A model generated the notes under the pieces. It had not been told where the DNA came from. It worked only from the letters and a program-made list of their open reading frames with translations, and made no database searches. A program made the position numbers and the translations under genes. 16,777 bases of DNA, taken from the NCBI GenBank assembly GCA_003154055.1, contig PMCH01000128.1, forward strand, positions 1 through 16,777, written 5' to 3'. Source of the stretch: Acidobacteriaceae bacterium. GTDB lineage: Bacteria; Acidobacteriota; Terriglobia; Terriglobales; Acidobacteriaceae. Position 1 is the first letter of the stretch; the number at the start of each line of letters is the position of its first letter. Positions 1-6,409 of the stretch are shown piece after piece.

Positions 1-1
1 G

Positions 2-724
2 GAATTTAACAAGCGCCTGCAAGACAAGAAAAATTCCGTCGACGATTTCAAGCGCGACCTGCGGCGCTCCCTGACCCGCGACAAGGTGTTGAACAAGGAA
101 ATTACCTCCCGCATCAACATCACCGACCAGGACGTGTCCGACTACTACCAGGCCCACAAGGCGGAATTCAATCTGATCGAGCCGCAGTATCACCTGGCCA
201 AGATCATGGTGTCGGGACTGCCCAATCCGCAGGTGCACAACCTTCAAAACAGCAAGGCGCAGAACGATGCCGAGGCGCACAAGAAAATCCAGATGATTTC
301 GAACCGCCTCGACAGCGGCGACGACTTCGCCACCCTCTCCATGAACTATTCGGAAGACCCCGAGACCGCGAACAATGGAGGCGACCTGGGCCTGGCGCCG
401 GAATCCGCGCTGAAGAATGCCGACCCGGCCACCCGCGAGGCGGTGATGAAGTTGAAGCCCGGCCAGTACACCCCGGTGATTCCGCTGCTCAACCCCGCGA
501 ACCACCAGGCGTATGGCTACATGATTGTGAAGCTGATTTCCAAAGAACCGTCGGGCCAGCGCGACCAGAAAGATCCGCGCGTGCAGCAAGCCATCCGGCA
601 GCAGTTGCGCGACCGGCGCGAGCAGTTACTGAAAGCCGCGTACTACGAAACCCTGCGCGATGACGCCAAAGTCCAGAATTACTACGCGGAAGAAGTGCTG
701 AAGAACGCGGGCGCGGCGAAGTAG
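2..724 (+). CDS. Parvulin-type peptidyl-prolyl cis-trans isomerase (SurA/PpiC-like), N-terminus outside window
   Basis: The open frame runs in from the left edge (first complete codon at base 2) and ends at TAG 722-724, so only the last 240 residues are visible. The first ~30 visible residues look like the helical chaperone region of SurA-type proteins. A stretch starting at the EPQYHLAKI motif and ending near GYMIVKLISKEP matches the PpiC rotamase fold, including the family-typical DFATLSMNYSED and NGGDLGL segments. A charged helical tail rich in Q, R and K follows. Known members are periplasmic or outer-membrane-biogenesis foldases that isomerise X-Pro bonds and escort outer-membrane proteins. 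Periplasmic location is inferred because the signal peptide would lie outside the window. The internal TTG at 86 is not a real start, since the frame is continuous upstream of it. The gene faces gatB tail-to-tail. Confidence 0.88.
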   Translation, partial: EFNKRLQDKKNSVDDFKRDLRRSLTRDKVLNKEITSRINITDQDVSDYYQAHKAEFNLIEPQYHLAKIMVSGLPNPQVHNLQNSKAQNDAEAHKKIQMISNRLDSGDDFATLSMNYSEDPETANNGGDLGLAPESALKNADPATREAVMKLKPGQYTPVIPLLNPANHQAYGYMIVKLISKEPSGQRDQKDPRVQQAIRQQLRDRREQLLKAAYYETLRDDAKVQNYYAEEVLKNAGAAK

Positions 725-776
725 GACGCGGTGATTGTGAACAAGTCCACGGTTTTGGGCCGATGTACGCCAGTTC

Positions 777-860
777 TTTACCACGGGGGACACGGAGGAA
801 CACGGGGGAATCGAAAAGTGAATGGTTTACCCCGTGTTCCTCTGTGCCCTCCGCGGTAAA
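777..860. repeat. Long imperfect inverted repeat (31-bp arms, 22-base loop) between convergent genes
   Basis: Bases 777-807 and 830-860 are inverted copies with 27 of 31 positions matching. In RNA, two of the four mismatches become G-U pairs. The arm begins TTTACC and contains ACGGAGGAACACGGGG. The loop is 808-829. It lies between the isomerase stop (724) and the gatB stop (892), so it could fold as a terminator for both strands, although no clear T-run follows. The arm resembles the CACGGAGGACACGGAGG-type dispersed palindromes I recall from several environmental bacterial genomes; that resemblance is from memory and has not been searched. Confidence 0.75.
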
Positions 861-891
861 AGGTTTTGACTTTACCTCGTAGGAACCCGCC

Positions 892-2370
892 CTACCCTTC
901 CAGCTTCTTCGTCACGACCTCATTCACCAACTGCGGGTTCGCCTGTCCCTTGGACGCTTTCATAACCTGCCCCACGAAGAACCCGATCATGGTTTTCTTC
1001 CCTGCTCGATACTGCTCGACTTGCTTGGGATTGGCCGCAATGATCTCATCGGCCATTTTTTCGAGAGCGGACGTATCGCGCGATTGCTCCGGCCGTCCTT
1101 CTTCTTCGTACACCACAGGGAAATCTTTGCCCCGTTCGAAGCTGAGGTCGTACAGGTCTTTCAGCATTTTCCCCGAGATCGCGCCCGACTCGACCAGATC
1201 GGCCGACGCTGCCACGCCCGCCATCGTGATCGGCGACTGCTCGATTTCGAGTCCCCGGGCCTTCAGCCGTCCCAACAATTCACTCTGCACCAGGTTGGCG
1301 ACGCGCTTGGGATTCCTGGCGGCCTGCGCTGCCGACTCGAACTGATCGGCAAAAGAGCGGGTGCGAGTCAGCGCCTGGGCATCGCCCGCGGTGATGCCGT
1401 AGTCGTTCATCATGCGATGGCGGCGAGCCTCAGGCAGTTCCGGCAGCGTTACGCGAATCTCGGCCTGCCATTTTTCATCGACCACCAGCGGCAGCAGATC
1501 CGGTTCGGGGAAGTAGCGATAGTCGTGCGCCTGCTCCTTGGACCGCATGCCGTAGGTCTTGCCTTCGTTCGCGTTATAGAGACGCGTTTCCTGCATGATC
1601 CGGCCGCCCGACTCGACCACGCCGATGTGGCGCTCGATTTCGTACTCCAGTGCTGCCCGGATAAAGCGGAACGAATTGACGTTCTTGACCTCGGTCTTGG
1701 TGCCGAATTCCTTCTGCCCGCGCGGCCGCACGCTGATATTCGCATCGCAGCGTAGCGAGCCTTCTTCCATATTGCAGTCGCTCACGCCCGTGTACAGGAT
1801 GATCTCCTTCAGGCGCGTGAGGTATTCGTACGCCTCGTCGGGCGAGCGCATGTCGGGTTCGCTGACGATCTCGGCCAGGGGCACGCCGGTGCGATTCAGG
1901 TCGATCGCGGTTTTTTCGGAGGCGTCGGGAAAGCCCTCATGCAGGCTCTTGCCCGCGTCTTCCTCCAGGTGCAGGCGCGTGATGCCGATCTTCTTCACGC
2001 CGCCGTTGTGAGGAATCTCGATGAACCCGTGTTCGGCCAGCGGCTTGTCGTACTGCGAGATCTGGTAGCCCTTGGGCAAGTCGGGATAAAAGTAATTCTT
2101 GCGGGCAAAGATGGAAGTTTCGTCAACGCGGCAGTTGAGCGCCATCGAGGCCAGCACCGCGAACTCAACCGCCTTGCGGTTCAAGACCGGCAGCGCGCCG
2201 GGAAGCCCCAGGCAGACCGGGCAGACGTTGGTATTCGGCGGATCGCCAAAGCGAGTGGAACACGAACAGAAGATCTTCGAGGCCGTCAGGAGTTGGACGT
2301 GAACTTCCAGCCCAATGACGGGTTCGTATTTCGCGAGGACATCCGCAGAAATGGCGGGCGTGGCGGCCAT
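892..2370 (-). CDS. gatB: Aspartyl/glutamyl-tRNA(Asn/Gln) amidotransferase subunit B
   Basis: A 492-residue protein, close to the usual GatB length of about 475-490. With GatA and GatC it converts Glu-tRNA(Gln) or Asp-tRNA(Asn) to the amide form in the cytoplasm; GatB is the kinase/tRNA-binding subunit. The N-terminus carries the signature PVIGLEVHVQL (residues 17-27), and Cys35, Cys37, Cys50 and Cys53 form the zinc site pattern. KNYFYPDLPKGYQISQ and the DLNRTGVPLAEIVSEPD segment are also family hallmarks. The C-terminal ~140 residues form the YqeY-like tRNA-binding tail, ending in VTKKLEG. Neither gatA nor gatC is within the window, so the gene is not in a gatCAB cluster here. The ATG at 2368-2370 has no Shine-Dalgarno sequence, but a perfect TATAAT lies 8 bases upstream, suggesting a leaderless or nearly leaderless mRNA. 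Confidence 0.97.
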   Translation of the reverse strand: MAATPAISADVLAKYEPVIGLEVHVQLLTASKIFCSCSTRFGDPPNTNVCPVCLGLPGALPVLNRKAVEFAVLASMALNCRVDETSIFARKNYFYPDLPKGYQISQYDKPLAEHGFIEIPHNGGVKKIGITRLHLEEDAGKSLHEGFPDASEKTAIDLNRTGVPLAEIVSEPDMRSPDEAYEYLTRLKEIILYTGVSDCNMEEGSLRCDANISVRPRGQKEFGTKTEVKNVNSFRFIRAALEYEIERHIGVVESGGRIMQETRLYNANEGKTYGMRSKEQAHDYRYFPEPDLLPLVVDEKWQAEIRVTLPELPEARRHRMMNDYGITAGDAQALTRTRSFADQFESAAQAARNPKRVANLVQSELLGRLKARGLEIEQSPITMAGVAASADLVESGAISGKMLKDLYDLSFERGKDFPVVYEEEGRPEQSRDTSALEKMADEIIAANPKQVEQYRAGKKTMIGFFVGQVMKASKGQANPQLVNEVVTKKLEG

Positions 2371-2378
2371 AGAGGGAA

Positions 2379-2384
2379 ATTATA
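2379..2384 (-). promoter_or_regulatory. Candidate -10 box (TATAAT) of gatB
   Basis: The minus strand reads TATAAT here, followed by eight bases (TTCCCTCT) and then the gatB ATG. A start site 6-8 bases after the box would fall at or just before the start codon. No convincing -35 is seen at 16-18 bases upstream (best TGCAGA, three of six matches). Confidence 0.5.
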
Positions 2385-2467
2385 GACGGTGGGGAAGGTC
2401 GTCTGCATAGGTGGTGAAATCGCTGATTCCAACAATTACAGCCCCGTTGCGTCTCCGCGCGGCGCGA

Positions 2468-3211
2468 TTAGCCAACAACTCCCGCCGCAAAATGCTGCCA
2501 CAGCGGCGTGCGGCTCGCGAAATATGCCACATACATAGAGGCAAGCACCACCGTCACACCGATTCCGAACGCTGGATGCAATTTGCGGTTTCTAAGGGTG
2601 TCGGTCAAGACTATGGCGAGCACGAGCGTCGCCCATATGCTCAAAAACGCAATATTGCTTTGGACGCCCAGCGGTAAGAGCAGGCGGACGAACACGTTCG
2701 GCAGCATACATAGCGTCGCCAAAAGCATTAGACGCTTATGGTAGGACGGGCGGTTTCGCAACCAAACCGCTGCGCCCACCAGCGACGCGAATAGGAGCAT
2801 TTGGGTAAGTTCAAGGGCGAGGACAGCAAGGAACGAGGAAACGAAATCCGAGTGCGCTCGGACTTCGCGACGAGCAGATAGCACCGTCGCAGAGCTGCCG
2901 AGCAGCACAACGAGGGCGGCGTAAACAGCACCAAAAGTTCCTAATGCCCGGTGTGCAGCGACGCGATCCACAGATACAAGCGCGGTCTGGGCAAAAAACA
3001 AGACTACCCAACCGCTCATCACAGCACCGTGAATGCGCAGGAACACAGATAGGTCTGGCATCCCGAATAATGAATGAAAGTAGTATGTACGCGAGAAACC
3101 AACGAAGACAAAAATGGCAATGAGTGCAGCCGTCCACGCAAAAAATCGGCGCTCAGCGCTTCTTGTCGAAGTTTTCGGTTCTCGCATCAGACTTGCCTGG
3201 ATGTCTCGCAT
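2468..3211 (-). CDS. Seven-helix membrane protein of unknown function, in a lower-GC islet
   Basis: A 247-residue protein with a charged N-terminus (residues 1-22) and about seven predicted membrane segments, starting near residues 23-40, 57-80, 88-111, 123-151, 160-182, 186-206 and 213-235. Histidines occur in recurring contexts at helix ends: His46, His61 (RIHG), His87 (HRALG) and His158 (HKRL). I recall this HG...HRxLG...HKRLM pattern from uncharacterised bacterial membrane proteins; a heme or metal role is possible but only speculative. The ATG at 3209-3211 is preferred because AGGA lies six bases upstream; the alternative Met9 has no such support. Base composition is lower than in the neighbours: hand counts give 31/60 GC at 2521-2580 and 23/60 at 3061-3120, against 39/60 in a waaA sample. 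This suggests transfer from elsewhere. Confidence 0.8.
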   Translation of the reverse strand: MRDIQASLMREPKTSTRSAERRFFAWTAALIAIFVFVGFSRTYYFHSLFGMPDLSVFLRIHGAVMSGWVVLFFAQTALVSVDRVAAHRALGTFGAVYAALVVLLGSSATVLSARREVRAHSDFVSSFLAVLALELTQMLLFASLVGAAVWLRNRPSYHKRLMLLATLCMLPNVFVRLLLPLGVQSNIAFLSIWATLVLAIVLTDTLRNRKLHPAFGIGVTVVLASMYVAYFASRTPLWQHFAAGVVG

Positions 3212-3235
3212 ATTGAATCCTGCTTTGAGCTGGAG

Positions 3236-3265
3236 TCACAGTGTGATTCATTCGATTTTTCACAC
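3236..3265. promoter_or_regulatory. Cluster of TGTGA/TCACA half-sites upstream of the membrane protein gene
   Basis: Bases 3236-3246 read TCACA-G-TGTGA, a palindrome with one central base. The outer TGTGA half then recurs as TCACAC at 3260-3265 (GTGTGA 3241-3246, 13-base gap, TCACAC). It lies 25-54 bases before the start codon at 3211. It may be an operator or an RNA hairpin in the leader. The spacing does not match the N6 gap of a CRP site. Confidence 0.35.
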
Positions 3266-3352
3266 CGTAGTACAGTCTAGCGTGGGGCCGCTAGCTGGTG
3301 AAAAATCGCCTGCGACCCATCTGGTGGCCGCAGAACTGGGTGGCATCGCTGA

Positions 3353-3384
3353 CGCGACCCTCTGATTACAAGTCCGGCTCTCCC
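3353..3384 (-). pseudogene. Decayed tRNA-Thr(TGT)-like fragment (anticodon arm and variable loop)
   Basis: The minus strand contains GACTTGTAATCAG (3362-3374), identical to the anticodon region of bacterial tRNA-Thr(UGU) such as E. coli thrU as I recall it. It is preceded by GGGAGAGC, like the D-arm end GGTAGAGC, and followed by AGGGTCGCG, like a variable loop entering the T stem. The acceptor stem and a pairable T arm are missing, and only three of five anticodon-stem pairs form, so it is not a working tRNA. It overlaps the stop codon of the next gene by one base. It may be an integration scar (att core) or a chance match. Confidence 0.4.
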
Positions 3385-4070
3385 TACGGCTTCTTTGCCT
3401 CCGGCGCGCTCAGATATTTTTCCAGCGGAATCTCGAAATACATCAGCTCCGTCCCGCCCGCGTCGCGCACGCCAGTCAAATAGAAGTTGGCGCCGGCCAG
3501 GGGCGTCGAGATGTCCGAGACATCAAAGAACAGAAAGCCGGAAGAGGTCGAATGAGGCTCGATCGCCTTGGCGGCGAACTGCGCCTGGTCGATTTCGTCC
3601 TGAGCCTTGCGGCTAACGGCCCCTTTTACTTTTTTCCCGGGCAGCGGGATCGGCAACTGGGTTTTCGGCCGATCGTTCCGCTGAGGACGCGACATCCGGC
3701 GCAGCAGATCGTCGGGGGCCGAGGGCGACAGCTTGGTTCGATCCACCGTGATCAACTGAATCTTCATGCCGCTGAACGCAATCGGCTGGTCGCTGTCGTT
3801 GGTTACCACAAAAAAAATCGGCAGGTAGCCATAGTCCCGATAATCCACGCTGAAGATCTGGGCTTTGTCGGCCATGTCGTAGGGATCGACCGCTACGGTG
3901 ACTTTTTCCGCCGGGTGCTCGTCATGCGCCGGATAAGTGCGGGCCGCTTGCGCGGCAGGCATAACGAACTCTTTTCCCGCCAGCGCGCTCAGGCAGGATA
4001 ACAATACGAAAGCGACGACCGCGGAGACACCCCTCGCCCGTCGAACTTCGGAACAAAATTTTTTCTGCAT
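3384..4070 (-). CDS. Exported protein of unknown function
   Basis: A 228-residue protein when started at ATG 4068-4070. The leader has Lys3, Lys4 and several Arg, then a hydrophobic run (residues 14-31). It could be cut by signal peptidase I after ALA (residue 31) or, through LLSC, be lipidated at Cys26. The mature part opens with a VTVAVDPYD segment and a YLPIFFVVTNDSDQPIAFSG stretch that looks like a beta-sandwich strand set. A basic Pro/Arg-rich linker and a second beta-rich half ending MYFEIPLEKYL follow. I do not recognise a named family. The frame is open to a further upstream ATG at 4124, but TATAAT lies inside that extension, six bases before ATG 4070, so the shorter form is chosen. 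The gene is transcribed divergently from waaA across a 91-base gap. Confidence 0.75.
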   Translation of the reverse strand: MQKKFCSEVRRARGVSAVVAFVLLSCLSALAGKEFVMPAAQAARTYPAHDEHPAEKVTVAVDPYDMADKAQIFSVDYRDYGYLPIFFVVTNDSDQPIAFSGMKIQLITVDRTKLSPSAPDDLLRRMSRPQRNDRPKTQLPIPLPGKKVKGAVSRKAQDEIDQAQFAAKAIEPHSTSSGFLFFDVSDISTPLAGANFYLTGVRDAGGTELMYFEIPLEKYLSAPEAKKP

Positions 4071-4076
4071 ATCTGG

Positions 4077-4082
4077 ATTATA
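4077..4082 (-). promoter_or_regulatory. Candidate -10 box (TATAAT) for the exported protein gene
   Basis: The minus strand reads CTATAAT, then CCAGAT (six bases), then ATG at 4070. No Shine-Dalgarno sequence fits between box and start, so transcription would begin at or next to the A of ATG. No good -35 is visible. Confidence 0.5.
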
Positions 4083-4143
4083 GGATGCATACAGCCGCCT
4101 TCGTGTTTCCAGCTCGGCAGGCATCGATGTCCGGTCCGGCGTT

Positions 4144-4149
4144 TACAAT
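4144..4149 (+). promoter_or_regulatory. Candidate -10 box (TACAAT) of the LPS operon
   Basis: TACAAT (five of six to consensus) ends 12 bases before the waaA ATG at 4162, which would give a leader of only about five bases. The -35 region is not recognisable. The box abuts GTG 4150, which argues against that codon being the start. Confidence 0.35.
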
Positions 4150-4161
4150 GTGACTTCTCCA

Positions 4162-5445
4162 ATGGTTGCGCTCTACAGTGCGCTGCTCGGCCTGTTCTTG
4201 CTGGTGACCCTCCCGTATTGGTTGCTGCAGATGATGCGGCATGGAAAGTATCGCGCTGGACTGGGCCAGCGATTTGGACGCGTACCACGCGGGCTGGCCG
4301 TCTCGCAGGGAAAGCGGACGATCTGGGTGCACGCCGTGTCGGTGGGAGAGGTAGTTGCCGCCAGCGGTGTCGTGCAGGAACTGAAGGAAAAGTTTCCCTC
4401 CCACCGCGTGCTGGTCTCGACCACCACCGCCACTGGGCAAAGCCTGGCGGCCCGGCGCTTCGGTGCGGACAGGGTGTTTTACTTCCCCCTCGATTTTGGG
4501 TTCGCCGTAAGGCCCTACATCGAGGTGCTGCGTCCGGAACTGGTAGTCGTTGCCGAGACCGAGTTCTGGCCGAATTTTCTGCGGCTGGCCAAACGCAGCG
4601 GCGCCCGCATCGCCGTGGTCAACTGCCGCATCTCCGACCGTTCGCTTCCCGGCTACAGGCGGTTCCGTTTCTGGCTGCCGAGGGTATTTGAGAATGTGGA
4701 TCTGTTTCTGGCGCAAACGGGCGAGGACCAGCGGCGGCTGATTGAGATTGGCGCACCCGCATCAAAGGTCACGGTGGCGGGCAATCTGAAGTTCGATGTC
4801 GCGCCGCCCAAAGCGCCGCCCATCGTGGATAGCCTTCGCGAGAGTGTAAGCCAGTCCGGTGCCGGCCCGGTGCTGGTTTGCGGCAGCACGCTCAATGAGG
4901 AAGAAGGCTCGCTGCTCTCGGCATTTCGCAATGTCCTGGCCAACTATCCGAAGGCGGTGATGATCCTTGCGCCACGGCATCCCGAACGTTTTGCCGAAGT
5001 AGGCGCGCTGGTGGAACAACTCGGGTTCCGCATGTGGCGGCGCTCGCTGTGGGGCGGGGAGCCAATCTCCGGCGGCGTGTTCCTGCTCGACAGCATTGGC
5101 GAACTGGCGGCGCTCTATTCGCTGGCCACGGTGGCGTTCGTCGGCGGAAGCCTGGTACCGCGCGGCGGGCACAACATCCTGGAGCCTGCCCTCTACGGTG
5201 TTCCCATCGTGACGGGCAATCATTACGAAAATTTCCGCGACATCGTGAATTTCTTCCTCGGCCGGAACGCCGTACGCGTTGTCGGACTGGCGGAGTTGCC
5301 GCTGACTTTTATGGAATTGATCGAAAACGCCGGAGCCCGCGATGCGCTGGGCCGCAACGCGCTGGCCGCGCTCGAATCGCAACGCGGCGCCACCGGCAGA
5401 ACGATCGCCGCCTTGGTGGATCTGATGGGCAAGGGCGCCGCATGA
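4162..5445 (+). CDS. waaA: 3-deoxy-D-manno-octulosonic acid (Kdo) transferase
   Basis: A 427-residue protein of the WaaA/KdtA family (GT30), which transfers Kdo from CMP-Kdo to the lipid A precursor at the cytoplasmic face of the inner membrane. An N-terminal hydrophobic anchor (residues 3-22) is followed by the acceptor-binding domain. This carries WVHAVSVGE, whose Glu63 matches the catalytic base of the family, then VSTTTATG and PELVVVAETEFWPN. The C-terminal donor domain has VCGSTLNEEE, APRHPERF, VAFVGGSLVPRGGHN and EPALYGVP. Mono- or bifunctional Kdo transfer cannot be read from the sequence. ATG 4162 is chosen; an in-frame GTG at 4150 would add four residues but touches the probable -10 box. 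The stop overlaps the lpxK start (ATGA, 5442-5445). It is the first gene of the operon. Confidence 0.96.
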   Translation: MVALYSALLGLFLLVTLPYWLLQMMRHGKYRAGLGQRFGRVPRGLAVSQGKRTIWVHAVSVGEVVAASGVVQELKEKFPSHRVLVSTTTATGQSLAARRFGADRVFYFPLDFGFAVRPYIEVLRPELVVVAETEFWPNFLRLAKRSGARIAVVNCRISDRSLPGYRRFRFWLPRVFENVDLFLAQTGEDQRRLIEIGAPASKVTVAGNLKFDVAPPKAPPIVDSLRESVSQSGAGPVLVCGSTLNEEEGSLLSAFRNVLANYPKAVMILAPRHPERFAEVGALVEQLGFRMWRRSLWGGEPISGGVFLLDSIGELAALYSLATVAFVGGSLVPRGGHNILEPALYGVPIVTGNHYENFRDIVNFFLGRNAVRVVGLAELPLTFMELIENAGARDALGRNALAALESQRGATGRTIAALVDLMGKGAA

Positions 5446-6386
5446 ATCCGCTGACCGGCCTCTACGGAGCGGCAATCAGCCTGCGCAACTCGCTTTTCGA
5501 CCGCCGCCTGCTTCACTCCCTGCGACTGGAGCGGCCTGTCGTCAGCGTAGGAAACCTCTCTGCTGGAGGTACGGGCAAGACTCCGTTTGTGATCGCGCTC
5601 GGCGAATTGCTCAAGGCGCGCGGCATCCCTTTCGATGTGTTGTCGCGCGGCTATCGGCGCAAAACTCGCGGCGTGCTGGTGGTGGATCCCAAAGGAGCCG
5701 CCGCGGATTTCGGGGACGAGCCGCTCCTGATCGCACGCCGCCTTGGTGTTCCCGTCATCGTTGGTGAGCGTCGTTACGACGCAGGCCGCGTCGCCGAGCA
5801 GAAGTTCCAGTCGCAACTCCACATTCTCGACGACGGCTTCCAGCACCGCTCGCTGGCTCGATACTTCGACATCGTGCTGATGACGGCAGGCGATTTCAGC
5901 GACCGCCTGCTACCTTCCGGACGCCTGCGCGAACCGCTCTCCTCGCTGCAACGCGCCGATGTAATCGTGGTGCCGGAGGGCGTGGCCTCTGAGAATCCGG
6001 CGTTGCGCGGGAAGCCGGTGTGGCGCATGCGGCGGGAAATCGAGCTCGACTCTGTGCCATCATCTCCGCTTGTATTCTGCGGGATCGCCCGCCCGGAGCA
6101 ATTCTTCGCCCAGGTACGCGCCTCCGGAGTTGCGCCCGCCGCGGAAGTCGTCTACCGCGACCACCATGCGTATGACCAGCGCGATGTCGAACGCCTGCTG
6201 GCGATGCGGCGTGAACTCGACGCTGGCGGCTTCTTGGCCACCGAGAAAGACATGATCAATCTGGGCGCTCTGAAGAGCCAGTTGGGCCCGTTGACGACCG
6301 CCACCCTGAACCTGACCCTCGAGCGTTCCGCTGACCTTGTGGATGCCATCCTGGCGAGAATTGCGGAGCGGAAGCCGCGCTCGTGA
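5442..6386 (+). CDS. lpxK: Tetraacyldisaccharide 4'-kinase
   Basis: A 314-residue protein, near the usual LpxK length of about 310-350. It phosphorylates the 4' position of tetraacyldisaccharide 1-phosphate to give lipid IVA at the inner membrane. The N-terminal hydrophobic helix (residues 4-18) is typical. The Walker A loop is GNLSAGGTGKT (residues 37-47, Lys46 and Thr47). DDGFQH at residues 130-135 holds the conserved acidic pair of the active site. The C-terminal FLATEKDMINL segment is also conserved. The start is fixed by the ATGA overlap with waaA; the frame stays open further upstream inside waaA, but that part is a shadow. Pairing with waaA is metabolically sensible, because LpxK makes the acceptor used by WaaA. 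Confidence 0.96.
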   Translation: MNPLTGLYGAAISLRNSLFDRRLLHSLRLERPVVSVGNLSAGGTGKTPFVIALGELLKARGIPFDVLSRGYRRKTRGVLVVDPKGAAADFGDEPLLIARRLGVPVIVGERRYDAGRVAEQKFQSQLHILDDGFQHRSLARYFDIVLMTAGDFSDRLLPSGRLREPLSSLQRADVIVVPEGVASENPALRGKPVWRMRREIELDSVPSSPLVFCGIARPEQFFAQVRASGVAPAAEVVYRDHHAYDQRDVERLLAMRRELDAGGFLATEKDMINLGALKSQLGPLTTATLNLTLERSADLVDAILARIAERKPRS

Positions 6387-6409
6387 GAAAATCTTAAGTT
6401 CTCCACAAC

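Noticed and set aside
1021..1755. Plus-strand open frame (244 codons) inside gatB
   Set aside because: Shadow of gatB on the opposite strand; no ribosome site and no family features.
3241..3265. CRP-type binding site
   Set aside because: The halves TGTGA and TCACA are present, but the gap is 13-14 bases rather than six, so it does not fit CRP.
4071..4124. Eighteen-residue N-terminal extension of the exported protein (ATG 4124)
   Set aside because: It would place the TATAAT box inside the coding region and put a charged stretch in front of the signal peptide.
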